A stretch of DNA of 32,960 bases from Planctomycetota bacterium (lineage in GTDB: Bacteria > Planctomycetota > Planctomycetia > Pirellulales > Pirellulaceae). Where the stretch lies: positions 1-32,960 of the forward strand of contig JAPLNL010000004.1 in assembly GCA_026692905.1 (NCBI GenBank). The letters run 5' to 3'. The position numbers and the translations under genes were made by a program. The notes beneath the pieces were generated by a model. That model saw only the letters and a list, made by a program, of their open reading frames with translations. It was not told the origin of the DNA and ran no database searches. Below, in pieces: positions 14,843-25,100 of this stretch. Numbering within the stretch: the first letter of the stretch is position 1; each line of letters starts with the position of its first letter.

Positions 14843-15215
14843 GTTTACTCCTATTTGAAATTCACCCCAATTTAGTCACAGTTGCTGACCAAGAACAATA
14901 ACAATTCCATTTGCATTCAATTCTAGATGCTACACTGCGACCGCCATTTTCCTGTGAATGGCATTGCGTCGTCGCGTTCACAGCATGTACTCTTGGGTGC
15001 AGCTTCATCAAAGCGATGGCGAGCGTTTGCGGCAAGTCCAAGGTTTCTTCGGTTGGAGTCCTTTGATCGGTGCGACGCAACTCATTCGCGATCATGCATC
15101 GAGACTTAAACTCATGGATACAGCGGGCTGCTCCCCGTTAAAATGTGCTAATGACAAGGACAAATAGACGGTCCATTCACAGCAATTTGGAAACCCTCAA
15201 TAAAGATGGGAAGAA
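14843..15215. other. Intergenic region between divergent glycosyltransferase genes
   Basis: About 370 bases separating divergent genes, so promoters for both should lie here. The minus-strand gene at 14842 has an AT-rich leader. A 69-codon plus-strand frame (14958-15167; contains VQGFFGWSPLIGATQLIRDH) looks faintly protein-like, but I recognise no family, and an overlapping minus-strand frame is equally open. I would not call a gene. Confidence 0.4.
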
Positions 15216-16082
15216 GTGCATGAGCGGTGGATGGAACTCAGAGATCCGTATCAATCTAGTGGAGTCAAATGCGTGATTGGAACGAAAAATCGTATTATTC
15301 CAGGTTGTTATGTACTGAGCTTGGAGTCTCCCGGTGGCAAGCGATACGAGAGTGCGTCGCAACAGCTGGCGCGATTTCCATTTGATCCAATATTCGTCGA
15401 AGGCATTCGGTTACAGGACGGCGAGACATTGTCGTCCTATTCTCCGTGGCTCAACTTGCTGCGTATGAAACGTGGGATGACACCGGGTGAAGTATCGGTA
15501 TACCTCGGTCATCGAAAGATATGGCAGCGAATGCTTGATGATGGTCAGAAATTGGCCTTAGTACTGGAGGATGATTTCTTCGTCCAAGATGACGACCAAT
15601 TCATGCAAGCGATCGACGATGCTGTCACAGTTTCGCCACACTGGGATATCGTCAAATTTTTTGACTACCGGCCTAAACGCCCCATCCAACGCTGGCGAGT
15701 CAATCGAACCGAGTTCGTTCTTCACAAGTATACATCTTCAGGCTGTGTGGCATATCTGATCAGCGCCGCCAAAGCGGAAAGGCTGCTGCAGCAGACCTCT
15801 GTTTATCGCCCCATCGATGAGGATTGGTCTCACCCGTGGGAAAAGAATCTACGAATCATTTCCGTTGATCCTAATCCTGTTATCGAAATCGCGCCTGCCC
15901 TCGGAGGTTCCTTGCTGGAATGCGAACGCAAACGCGCGAAAGCTTACTATCGGAATTGGCTCCGGTCGCTTTATGGAAATGTACTGGCTCTCAACAAAAC
16001 CGCGCGCTCGCTACGATGGAAACGAAGAATGGCGAATCTACTGATGCCTGAGCTGCGAACCGGCGTGACCAAGGGAAGCTAG
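15216..16082 (+). CDS. Glycosyltransferase family 25 (LPS-type)
   Basis: A 288-residue protein of the GT25 family, which includes beta-1,4-galactosyltransferases of LPS biosynthesis. The diagnostic region is GCYVLSLESPGGKRYESASQ (30-49), then GEVSVYLGHRKIWQRML (91-107), then ALVLEDDFFVQDDD (114-127), where LEDD is the metal/nucleotide-sugar motif. GCVAYLISAAKAERLL and PIDEDW follow, as in family members. The start is GTG 15216; ATG 15231 is an alternative, and homology begins near residue 28, so the N-terminus is uncertain. It is the only plus-strand member of the central trio and lies between two minus-strand glycosyltransferase genes, so it must have its own promoter in the preceding gap. 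Confidence 0.9.
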   Translation: MHERWMELRDPYQSSGVKCVIGTKNRIIPGCYVLSLESPGGKRYESASQQLARFPFDPIFVEGIRLQDGETLSSYSPWLNLLRMKRGMTPGEVSVYLGHRKIWQRMLDDGQKLALVLEDDFFVQDDDQFMQAIDDAVTVSPHWDIVKFFDYRPKRPIQRWRVNRTEFVLHKYTSSGCVAYLISAAKAERLLQQTSVYRPIDEDWSHPWEKNLRIISVDPNPVIEIAPALGGSLLECERKRAKAYYRNWLRSLYGNVLALNKTARSLRWKRRMANLLMPELRTGVTKGS

Positions 16083-16149
16083 CACGCACGGCGGATTCAA
16101 TTTCGCTGCTCGCGATCAGGAGGCTCCGAAAGGTTTCCCTTTTGGGGCG

Positions 16150-17070
16150 TCAGCTGGTGAGGTCGGCGAGCAATGTCGTCAAAAACGCTTTAATACCATC
16201 GAGCGTGGGACCATTGAGTAGCAGAGGTTGATCACGGAGAATCTCGAGAGACTTTGGTTCCAGCGCAGCACGCAGTCCATCAGCGTAGCCGGTTGCGGCA
16301 TATCGAGCCATATTGATGATCGCGTTTGGATTAAAGTCATGGCAAACGTTGCCATCGCACCAGGTGATTGGAATACATCCACACGCGAAAGCATCGGGAA
16401 TCTTCTCCGTGTAGTATCCGGGGTACAGAGAGTTCTCAGGGCAGAGTGCAAATTGCTTGTCGCGGCACACATCCACCTTCAAAAAATCCCGACTAGCACG
16501 CGATGAAAGCGATGCGAAAGCTTCGCCATAGCAATCAACCTCCACCACACTCTTGACCGCGTTCAACAGCGTTGCCCTCGGTTCCTTCAGATGCGAGCTG
16601 ATCAAGACGGCTTTTGCTCTCCGGTCTTTCTGAGGGCCCAACGGGCGCAGCAGCTGATCGATTTTGACCAATGGTCCAAATCGATCCACACCCTTCGAGG
16701 TGAAACCTTCATGCGTCCAATCGAACATGGACATCCATAACGGGAATCGAAAGTGATTCGTAGCAGACACGCCTAAGTCGGAAGAAATAGAGAAGTCGGC
16801 TGGTATGGCATTCCATCTGGTATTCTCACCTGTCTGATAAAGCGTTCGTGGGGCATAACGCCGTCCAGCCATGATAAGCTTGTATACCGATCGAAACTTC
16901 AATCGCAGTCCGAGCCACTTCTGAGCGAACGGGCCGACGATTAACAAATCACACAGTTTAGGGCTGACCTGCTCGACGTTCGAAGCGTGCAAGTGCTTTA
17001 TCAAACGAAAGATGAAATCGTTCTCATAACCCGGGAATTGGCAGACGTAGGCAATCTTCAATTTCTTCAT
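16150..17070 (-). CDS. Glycosyltransferase family 10 (alpha-1,3-fucosyltransferase-like)
   Basis: A 306-residue protein. The segment FALCPENSLYPGYYTEKIPD and AFACGCIPITW (207-236) is the conserved donor-binding region of GT10 fucosyltransferases (F-x-x-C-x-E-N, G-Y-x-T-E-K-I-x-D-A-F, G-C-I-P-I). TGEN (80-83) and FRFPLWM match the upstream part of the family. Such enzymes move L-fucose from GDP-fucose onto N-acetylglucosamine or glucose, although other deoxy-sugars are possible. No GDP-fucose synthesis genes lie in this window, so the donor must come from elsewhere. No signal peptide or membrane span is seen, so it is cytoplasmic or peripheral. It converges on the GT25 gene with a 67-base gap. 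Confidence 0.88.
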   Translation of the reverse strand: MKKLKIAYVCQFPGYENDFIFRLIKHLHASNVEQVSPKLCDLLIVGPFAQKWLGLRLKFRSVYKLIMAGRRYAPRTLYQTGENTRWNAIPADFSISSDLGVSATNHFRFPLWMSMFDWTHEGFTSKGVDRFGPLVKIDQLLRPLGPQKDRRAKAVLISSHLKEPRATLLNAVKSVVEVDCYGEAFASLSSRASRDFLKVDVCRDKQFALCPENSLYPGYYTEKIPDAFACGCIPITWCDGNVCHDFNPNAIINMARYAATGYADGLRAALEPKSLEILRDQPLLLNGPTLDGIKAFLTTLLADLTS

Positions 17071-17404
17071 AGCGACCGTTCTGGTTGTTCAATGTGTATT
17101 AGCGAAACGATAGTCTTAACCGGTTGTTTGTTTCGTTCTCGCAGGCCATCTGTTGTTGAGTGAAAATCCTGAAGGTGTCTTGTCGCCAAGTGGAAAGCGT
17201 TGGGGATCCTCTGCGATTTCCACACGGTTGTGCCAAGCTCCTAAACGGCAAGTTCGGCGACTTGTTTCTCACGTTCCCTGCATCGGGTACAATCATAAGG
17301 GCGAATCCATTTTCATCGCCACAGTATGCCCCAGACCGTCGGTCAAATAAAATATCAGTTTACCCCCGGTAAACACGTACCAAGCCGTCTATCCGAGATC
17401 GCGA
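17071..17404. other. Intergenic region between divergent GT10 and GT2 genes
   Basis: 334 bases between divergent starts. No gene is recognised. Promoters for both genes are expected here. The only structure noticed is the 17-base palindrome at 17358-17374. Confidence 0.4.
17358..17374. promoter_or_regulatory. GTTTACC-CCC-GGTAAAC palindrome upstream of GT2 gene
   Basis: A perfect 7-bp inverted repeat with a 3-base centre, ending 31 bases before the start codon of the 17405 gene. Size and placement fit a repressor or activator operator, but no protein can be named and no second copy was noticed in the window. Confidence 0.4.
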
Positions 17405-18442
17405 ATGACCAAATACTCGCAGTTGCTGCTAGACCTTCAGTCCGGCGTTTACTTTTCTCGCATCCACGGCTCGCCCCGCCCGCACTCATGCAGGGTGCCG
17501 CCGCAGCTTGTCTTCGCTGAGCAGGCCAGCGGTAACCTGGCACATACAATTGTGATGCCAGTCTATAATCATGCTTTTGCCCTCCACGATACCCTCTCGT
17601 TACTTGAGAAAGCAGCGACATTGCCCCACGCTTTGGTCGCAATTGATGATGGATCGGATGATAAATCTTCGGAGGCGATCGTTGAATTCTTTAAGAAATA
17701 TCGCCCTAGCAAACTAAGAAGCATTACGGTGTTGCGAAATGAGACTCCGATATTCGAAACGGCGTGCGACAATATTGGCTTTTACATGGCCGATACACCG
17801 TTCGTCATTGAAGTTCAGGCCGACCTCCGAGTCGACGAGCTAGGATTCGATGCAAAAATGATTAGGGTTCTTGAACATTTCGGCACTGCATCATCCTGTT
17901 CAGGACGGTGCGGCCACTCATTTAGCAGTCCTAGCAAGTTCTGGCCATGGGATCGCTGGAACTTCACTGCACGGCTGAACGCGAGCCGGGTGGGCCTATA
18001 CGACGAAAGCATAGAGCAGCCGGAAACGAGTGACCGACTGCGGGGGTTCGTCTACGAGTGTGAAACAGTCAACCGGGGGCCCTGGGCGCTTCGAAGATCT
18101 GACCTCCAAAAGTTCGGTTTCCTAAATGAGGGAGACTTTTTTCTGGGCGACGACGATCACGACTACCACCGGCGAACCTTCCAAGCCAACGGTGCTCGAC
18201 CGCTCTATCTGCCGATGCGAGCATGGTCCCGCCTGGTCGAAGGAGCCGGAAGGCGGGAAAGATCCGGCGTAAATCGAGATGTCTGGGAAGAACTGAAACG
18301 CACACGTACCGGCAGTGAGGGCTATCGCCGCTTCCTTGTTGAGCGTAAAAAAAAGGTCTTGCCCGTGCGCTCCATTCCGTGGAATATGACTTCGGATCAA
18401 TCAGCCCGCGGACTAGACATCGACAACGGACTCGGGGTGTAG
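17405..18442 (+). CDS. Glycosyltransferase family 2
   Basis: A 345-residue GT-A glycosyltransferase. The GT2 hallmarks are TIVMPVYNHAFALHDTLSLL (48-67), VAIDDGSDDKS (78-88) and the donor-binding EVQADLRVD (136-144). Later come GPWALRRSDLQKFGFLNEG and GDDDHDYHRR, the acidic acceptor/catalytic region, which is unusually aspartate-rich. The first 45 residues are an extension without hydrophobic segment. Proteins of this family add hexoses, rhamnose or amino sugars to surface glycans; the substrate is unknown. It ends 30 bases inside the convergent small gene at 18413. It is preceded by a palindrome at 17358 that might control it. Confidence 0.9.
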   Translation: MTKYSQLLLDLQSGVYFSRIHGSPRPHSCRVPPQLVFAEQASGNLAHTIVMPVYNHAFALHDTLSLLEKAATLPHALVAIDDGSDDKSSEAIVEFFKKYRPSKLRSITVLRNETPIFETACDNIGFYMADTPFVIEVQADLRVDELGFDAKMIRVLEHFGTASSCSGRCGHSFSSPSKFWPWDRWNFTARLNASRVGLYDESIEQPETSDRLRGFVYECETVNRGPWALRRSDLQKFGFLNEGDFFLGDDDHDYHRRTFQANGARPLYLPMRAWSRLVEGAGRRERSGVNRDVWEELKRTRTGSEGYRRFLVERKKKVLPVRSIPWNMTSDQSARGLDIDNGLGV

Positions 18443-18724
18443 TAACGCGCTAATGCCTGGGTTAGGAAATGGCAATGCGGTTGTTAGAGATGGAATGGAA
18501 GGACAGTCAATCGGAGATACGAAGGGAGAACTGTGCTGGCCCGCCTGCATGTCAGCGACTCCTTCTCGAATAGCATCCAAATCGGAGCGGCGTTCCAATT
18601 CGGCTAACAAACCACTATCGATCACGTAATAAACGCGACGTGTAGTCGGATCGACAATCTGCATCGGGGCGTTTCCGCCTGCTTGCATTGCTGACGCTTG
18701 ATCTGGAGTTAGGTAAGTAATCAT
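18413..18724 (-). CDS. Small protein with an LTPDQ / VDPxTxxxY motif
   Basis: From ATG 18724 this is a 103-residue protein: MITYLTPDQASAMQAGG, then MQIVDPTTRRVYYVIDSGLL and AELERRSDLDAI. Planctomycete small proteins with L-x-x-x-Q-x-x-A, then V-D-P-x-T-x-x-x-Y-V-L and Y-E-R-L resemble Phd/antitoxin-like regulators, but that relation is weak and no toxin gene is adjacent. The last 40 residues are proline- and serine-rich, with no similarity I know, and overlap the convergent GT2 gene by 30 bases. A longer reading from 18826 adds 34 residues that do not look conserved. Confidence 0.5.
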   Translation of the reverse strand: MITYLTPDQASAMQAGGNAPMQIVDPTTRRVYYVIDSGLLAELERRSDLDAIREGVADMQAGQHSSPFVSPIDCPSIPSLTTALPFPNPGISALLHPESVVDV

Positions 18725-18987
18725 GGGCTCTAGAATAAAGCACCAGGAGATCAGTTGCAAACATCGGCATAATGCTGTAGTTGACAAAACGACCTTCCGC
18801 GATTCGTCGGGATCATCCAGCAACAACCGACGATGAGGCGAATTGCCCGGTTCCGTTCATTTGTTTCCATTGTTCCCCTTGATTCTTCCAGCTTGGCTCC
18901 AATGCGATGGTTTGGAACATGCGAAGGCAAATGGTATCTCTACCTTGCTCGATTCGGGGAACGTTTAGGAGTTGTTCACGCTTAGAG

Positions 18988-20520
18988 CTAAAGTTCGGTT
19001 GGCGCATCGCTGATAGGCCATCCTAGGGACCGCTGGAGTGTGAATTGAGCAACGTTGTATTCCGAGACGGCGCGAATGTACTCCCTTTGAGCGGTTGCGA
19101 GTGCCTGAATAGATTGCAACGCCTCGATGGGAAGTCCTTGCCCATTGCGAATTCGTTCCCAGTTCTTTTCAAAGGAATCATTGGCAGCCTGAACAGCTTC
19201 CTTGCTGATCTCAATCTGCTTTTTGCGAGCCTGAATTTGTGCTTGCGTTTCATTCACTTCACGAGCGATGCGGTCCATCGTCGCAAGTTCCCTCATTCTC
19301 GCTTGCGTAATTCTCGATCGCGCTTCGCGCTGAGCGGCACGTTCTCCAAAACCAAGCTGTCGCATTTCCCAGAATGCAACCGCATCCGCGTCAAGCCTAT
19401 CGCCGTAGTTGCTAAGGTTACTGCCGAGTCCGCCACCCAATCCGCCGTAACTCGCAGCAAGCAGCACGCTCGGAACAAGCGGGGCATGCTGCTCTCGCTT
19501 TAATCTCTCGACAGCTTCACCAACCAGATGGCGAGACTCTGCAAGTTCAGGTCGATTCGATAATGCAAGGGCAATGAGTCGTTGAGGTGTATTTCCCTCA
19601 GCGACAATCTCGATAGGAACAAGTTGTGGCTCAGAAGGGAGCAATCGTTGGTCTGATTTCCATCGGATGAGTTCGGCTAGTCTTGCTGATGCGACCGCAG
19701 AAGCCTCCTCTGCGCGGGCTAGCTCATTCCTTCGTAAAGCTAACTCCGTTCGGGCTCGATCGTGATCCGAGGCAAGGCCCTCGCCTGCCTTCTCAAACTC
19801 AGAGGTTGTCTTCTGAAGTTGTTCAGCTCGATCGACAATCTGGCTAGCTACTGATAGTTCTTGTTCTGCTCGCAAGAGTTCCGTGTAGGCAAGTGCAGTT
19901 GCCAACAACTGATCATTTGTCGTTGCGAGTGCTCCAGATTGTCGTGCATAGGCAGTTCGTTGAGCAATCTTCGGTTGAAATATGGCGTCCGCGAAATGGA
20001 ATTGAGAAACAATACCTGGCACTGTCGGCGAACCGGCTCCGACCGCATTCGCACCAAGGCCCGAATAAAACGATCCTCGGCTTGTATCGATCACTGTTCC
20101 TGCGACGTCCTGGATACGCCCTTCGTGTTTGTTGTAGTTAACGCCAGCTCGTAGCGAAGGGAGCTTGAGGGCATTCGCACGATCCACTTGTGCTAGTGCT
20201 TCCTCAATGCGTGCCCTAGCGAATGCAACCTGTGGATTTTGACCCGTCGTCATCATCAAGGCAGTGGTTAAGTCGATCGACTGCTGCGAACTTTGTTCGG
20301 TGATTGCAGGTGTTGAGCCATCAACCTCTGGTACGGCTACCACTGTTGATGCTGATGCTAGGACAACGTTTGGCTTCTCGACGGGCTCTGCTTGTGGAAG
20401 TGATGGACGCTCGAATTTCGTAGATGCGTAGGAGTATTTGGAAGTCGACTGCGTGGATCTGCAACCAATCGGAATGAGCGATGAAATGAGAAGTCCAGCT
20501 AAGTAAACTCGATTACGCAT
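18988..20520 (-). CDS. TolC-family outer-membrane efflux protein (lipoprotein)
   Basis: A 510-residue outer-membrane factor from ATG 20520. The start MRNRVYLAGLLISSLIPIGC gives a lipoprotein-type signal with the acylated cysteine at residue 20; an upstream ATG at 20553 would spoil it. Two OEP repeats follow, with long helical, alanine/glutamate-rich segments (ALAQVDRANALKLPSLRAGV, AQLQKT-type regions, QAQIQARKKQIEISKEAVQA) that form the periplasmic tunnel. The strands RAGVNYN and ASYGGLGGG lie in the barrel part. It would complete the tripartite exporter with the adaptor and permease encoded upstream on the same strand. The 249-base gap to the adaptor stop is larger than usual, so it may have a second promoter. 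Confidence 0.9.
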   Translation of the reverse strand: MRNRVYLAGLLISSLIPIGCRSTQSTSKYSYASTKFERPSLPQAEPVEKPNVVLASASTVVAVPEVDGSTPAITEQSSQQSIDLTTALMMTTGQNPQVAFARARIEEALAQVDRANALKLPSLRAGVNYNKHEGRIQDVAGTVIDTSRGSFYSGLGANAVGAGSPTVPGIVSQFHFADAIFQPKIAQRTAYARQSGALATTNDQLLATALAYTELLRAEQELSVASQIVDRAEQLQKTTSEFEKAGEGLASDHDRARTELALRRNELARAEEASAVASARLAELIRWKSDQRLLPSEPQLVPIEIVAEGNTPQRLIALALSNRPELAESRHLVGEAVERLKREQHAPLVPSVLLAASYGGLGGGLGSNLSNYGDRLDADAVAFWEMRQLGFGERAAQREARSRITQARMRELATMDRIAREVNETQAQIQARKKQIEISKEAVQAANDSFEKNWERIRNGQGLPIEALQSIQALATAQREYIRAVSEYNVAQFTLQRSLGWPISDAPTEL

Positions 20521-20769
20521 TTCACTGGCCATCCATGGCTCCTGGTTACCCAATGGGACAGTTCTGGGTAAGAACCTCCATCGGGTTAAATCTCGATGAA
20601 CGCAATTCGACTGCGTCGGCGCAATTTCCGATTTCGCCTGTCGCTCTCATCGGACTAGTTGTGCTGTTCATTCCAAATTTGCTGGTAAATCCGTGAGTGG
20701 AGACGAACGAGCTCAAGAATCATCCGAACAATCGCTACTGCTTCGCTTCCATGTGCATTGCATCGCTGC

Positions 20770-22134
20770 CTACTTTGCTATCAAAGCCACCTTCTGCCCT
20801 TCTTTGAAGGCATTTGCATTCGCTGAAATAACGTCCTCGGTACCGTCTAAGCCACTAACCACCTCGAGATCCGTTGCGGTGACAATACCAGTTTGAATTG
20901 CACGGCGAGCAATAGTGCCGTCAGCCGTAACGATCAAACTAGTCGGCTTACCATCCTGTTGAACGATTGCAGAACGCGGTAGCGATAGAACATCGGACTT
21001 CTGCGAAACAATAAGTTCGACGTTCGCATACATACCAGGTCGAAGGAGCCCCTCTGTATTTTCAACTTCAATCTCACACTCCAGCGTCCGCGTACTGGTG
21101 CTGAGTACCCAGCTTGTCCTTGCAACTTTTCCTTCGAAAATCCGATTGTTCAACGCAGGGACTTTGATGGCTGCCTTACCTTCTTGCTTGACTAGGACCG
21201 CCTCTGATTCGGGCACATTTAAACTCACACGAACCCTGTCCGTTTGAACGATAGTGAACAACGGATTTTCATTGTTTGCTTGCGACACCTGCATCAACGA
21301 TCCTGGATCAAAATTCCTGACCGAGATGGTGCCGGAATAGGGAGCACGAATTTGCATGTATTCGCACAAGGATTTGATTCGCTGATATTCGGCTTGAGCA
21401 ATTTTCCGTTTCGCTTCGATCGATCGCAGATCAGCCTTCGCTTTTGAGATCGCTACCTTCGCTTCGTTTTGTTTTGCTTTTGCCGATTGAATTCGAGCAA
21501 CCACTTCCTCGCGTGCAGCGTCGGCAGCTTTCATCTGTTGCGTGGTTTCTTCGGCAAGCTTGGCGGTAACGGTCTTCGTCGATGCCAATACACTGATTCG
21601 ATCGGCTTCGGATTTCCAGCGTTGGTACTCCGCCTCCACTTTGCGTTGTCCGGCAACCGATTCTGCGACATTCGCATCTGCGGACTGCGCCAATGCTTCA
21701 GTAACTTCGATTGCAGCTCTCGCTTGGTCAATGTCTGCCTCCGCTTGCGCGATCATCGCTTCTTTTTGAGCCAACTCATCGGATAGTTCGGGTGCAACGA
21801 GTACTGCGAGCAGTTGTCCAGGCTCAATTGCGTTTCCTTGGTCATCTTTCTTGGGACCAGTAACGCGGTCTCCAATATCAACCAAGATTTGATCGATGAA
21901 ACCGTTTACCTTCGCATGAATTCGAGTCATCGAAAATGCTTCGATCTTGGCCGGTTGCTCCGTCTTTTGCGTAAGCGACATCTTCTTGGGTTTAACAGTG
22001 GCAACCTTGGGCAGTTCTGCTGCTGTCGATTGAGAGGAGGCGTTCTCGGTATCAACCGGTTTGGAACAACCCAGAGTTAGCAACATCAGCCCAATACACA
22101 TGGACCAAATGCTTTTAGATACAGTAGTTTTCAT
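20770..22134 (-). CDS. RND efflux periplasmic adaptor (membrane fusion protein)
   Basis: A 454-residue HlyD/AcrA-type adaptor. The N-terminus is a lipoprotein signal with lipobox LLTLGC (C23). A biotinyl-lipoyl strand pair (IHAKVNGFIDQILVDIGDRV and IRAPYSGTISVRNFDPGSLM) brackets a long alpha-helical hairpin, roughly residues 110-270, rich in A, E, Q and K. The hairpin is longer than in AcrA. The beta-barrel and membrane-proximal domains follow (VRVSLNVPESEAVLVKQEGK, SLPRSAIVQQDGK). It links the inner-membrane permease to the TolC-like channel. Its start lies two bases after the permease stop, so the two are translationally linked. Substrate range is unknown. Confidence 0.93.
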   Translation of the reverse strand: MKTTVSKSIWSMCIGLMLLTLGCSKPVDTENASSQSTAAELPKVATVKPKKMSLTQKTEQPAKIEAFSMTRIHAKVNGFIDQILVDIGDRVTGPKKDDQGNAIEPGQLLAVLVAPELSDELAQKEAMIAQAEADIDQARAAIEVTEALAQSADANVAESVAGQRKVEAEYQRWKSEADRISVLASTKTVTAKLAEETTQQMKAADAAREEVVARIQSAKAKQNEAKVAISKAKADLRSIEAKRKIAQAEYQRIKSLCEYMQIRAPYSGTISVRNFDPGSLMQVSQANNENPLFTIVQTDRVRVSLNVPESEAVLVKQEGKAAIKVPALNNRIFEGKVARTSWVLSTSTRTLECEIEVENTEGLLRPGMYANVELIVSQKSDVLSLPRSAIVQQDGKPTSLIVTADGTIARRAIQTGIVTATDLEVVSGLDGTEDVISANANAFKEGQKVALIAK

Positions 22135-22136
22135 GA

Positions 22137-25100
22137 TTAATTTTCGATGGACGGTTTGATTGATTCGTCAATGAATACGGCGCTTTCCCGATCGAGCGGA
22201 TGAAGCGAGACTGATTTGGTCGAACTATTTGATTGTACCCAGGCGAAAACGGCGGGCAGTACAAAGAGCGTTGAGAATGTTGCTGCAAGCAGACTACCTA
22301 TCACCGCAAGTCCAAGTGGTGCTGTTTGTTGCCCTGATTCTCCAAAGCCAATTGCCATGGGGAGCATCCCTGCTAACATCGCGCAGCTTGTCATCAGAAC
22401 GGGTCGCAATCGGTCAGTTGCTCCATGACGAGCGGCTGCTAAAGCACTCTCGCCTGATTTACGTCTTTGTTCGGCAAAGGTCACAACAAGGATTGCGTTT
22501 GCCATCGCGACCCCGAGCCCCATGATGGTTCCAATAAATGACTGAATGTTCAGTGTGGTTCCTGTGAGCCATAGCATACAAGCCGCGCCAGCCACGACAG
22601 CGGGCGCAGTCGAAACGGCCACTGCGGAAAGTCGGAAGGATTGGAAATTTGCAGCCAATAGCAAGAATATTGCAAGAATCGCGAGCAGTAGTCCAACCCC
22701 CAGACCGCTCAGCATTTGCTTAAGTGGAGGAATCTGCCCTCGTATCTCATAGCTTATCCGTCCTGGTTTCTCACCTGCTTTTACTAAAACATCCTTGGCC
22801 GTGTCGTCGTCCTTCTTTACACGATCGAGTATCTTGCTGATCTCGCCAGAAATGCTGCCGAGATCGGTGCCGTCTAGGTTTGCCGTCAGCGACAACTCAC
22901 GCTTCATGTTGTAACGATCGAATTCCCCTGGCATGGTTGACTGAGTGATTTGAGCAACATCTCGAAGAAGCAGTGGTGAAGCTTCGCGGTGGAGAACAGG
23001 AACGGTGCCCAAATCGGAAAGAGATTTCATCGCGACTTGAGGAATCTCGACTTGCACCTGATATCCAATTCCCGATTTGGGATCGGGCCAATAATTGGGC
23101 ACTACAAATCGACTCGATGAAGTAGCAGCAAGAACAGAGCGGCCGACCTGATCCATGGTTGCACCGGCAATGCCCGATTTTTCCCGATCGATTCGCACGT
23201 CGACAGTTGGGTAATCCAATGACTGTACAATTTGAACGTCCTTAAGTCGCTTATTCGACTTTAGCGCTTCTTGGGCTTTCTTTGCAAAGTCTTTGTTTTC
23301 AACAAGTGAACCGCCACGCACGGCAACCTCAACCGGCGTCGAAGATCCAAAACTCATCACATCACTAATGATGTCGGACGGTTCGAACGAAAATCGAGCG
23401 TTGGGGAATTGCGTTGCGAACTTGATTCTCAGGTCACTCTTCAACTTTTCCGTGTTAACTCCGGAATGAGGCTTGAATGCAATTCGCAGGATCGCTTCTT
23501 CGGGGCCCCTCGTGAATTGATAAACAGCATTGATTGGAAAGGATGCAGGCACGGTGCCAACGTACCCGAGTGATAGATCAACTTTGTTTGGACCGACGTT
23601 CTCTTTGACGGACTCGAGTACGGCAATTGCAAGTTTTTCTGTGACATCAATATGGGTTCCATCTTGCGCTCGAAGCCGTATGCGGAACTCACCTGCGTCT
23701 ACATTTGGAAAGATATCGACACCAACGCGGGACACTGTCATCCAAACAAGCAAACCACATGCGGTTAGGTATACAGGAACAACGATCCATCGCAAACTAA
23801 TAACTGCGTTTATGAAGCTATCAAACCGCTCCACAAGGAAAAACGGCGAAACCTCCGCATGCTTTCCAGCGTGATTGTCTCGCAACAGCCAAATGCAAAG
23901 AATCGGAACCAGCGTACTGGAAAGAATGTACGATCCAATCATGGCGAATCCCACTGCTAGCGACAGCGGATAGAAGAGTTCACGCGGTGCACCTTGCATA
24001 AAAAATGTCGGTACAAACACCGCTAGGATACAAAGCATTGCCAATAGACGTGGTATGGCCGTTTGATGGTTGCCATTCCAAACCGCCAATGCGATCGACT
24101 TAGATTTTCTCATCTGAGTATGGATGTTCTCTATTTCCACAGTCGCTTCGTCAACTAATATCCCAACTGCGAGCGCCAAACCTCCGAGAGTCATCAAGTT
24201 GATGGTTTGCCCCGTCAGCCAAAGACAAACGATCGAAAAGAGGATTGCGAGAGGAATGTTCAGAACGACGACAAGGGCACTTCGCCAGTCTCTTAGAAAA
24301 AGAAGAACCATCAAGCCGGTGAGAAAGGCACCAAGCATTCCTTCGGTGGTTAGGCTTGCAATGGCTCGCGTGACATAGGGGGATTGATCAAATTCGAATG
24401 CAACTTGAATATCATCAGGCAACTCTTTCTGCATGGTGGGCAAGGCCTGCTTAATCTCGTTGATAACATTCATGGTGGAGGCATCAGCACGCTTCGTTGC
24501 GAGGATATAAACAGCTCGGCGGCCATTGACCAAAGCGTATCCCGTCGTCATATCGGCTGAATCTTCAATACTTCCGATATCTCGAAGGTAGACGGTGTTT
24601 TCGCCTGTCTTAAGCGGTATCTGCCCTAAGTCACGAATATCCTTGACCATGGCATTCGATGGAACTGCAGGATAGAAATCACCTAACCGGACGTTTCCAG
24701 ATGGGTTGATGGTATTCCCCTTAGTAAGGGCTCCAATCACATCGTCCGGCGAAAGTCCAAATGCTCGAAGTCGATCTGGATTAGCGCGGATTACAATACT
24801 CCGCGCAGAACCTCCGAAAGGTGGCGGAGCAGAAACTCCGGGCAGCGACGAGAACATGGGCCGCACTTTAAATAGGGCTTGATCTTGTATCTCAGCGATC
24901 GTCTTCGTGCCACTGGACAGAACGAGATAACCGACCGGTACGCTACCGGTATCAAATCGCATAACGAACGGAGGCACTGTTCCCGGAGGCATCATGGCTC
25001 GAGAACGATTCACATAGTTGATTGTTTCAGCCATCGCTTGGGCCATATTGGTACCCGGATGGAAGATCAATTTCATCAAGGCGGTCCCCTGCACGTTTCG

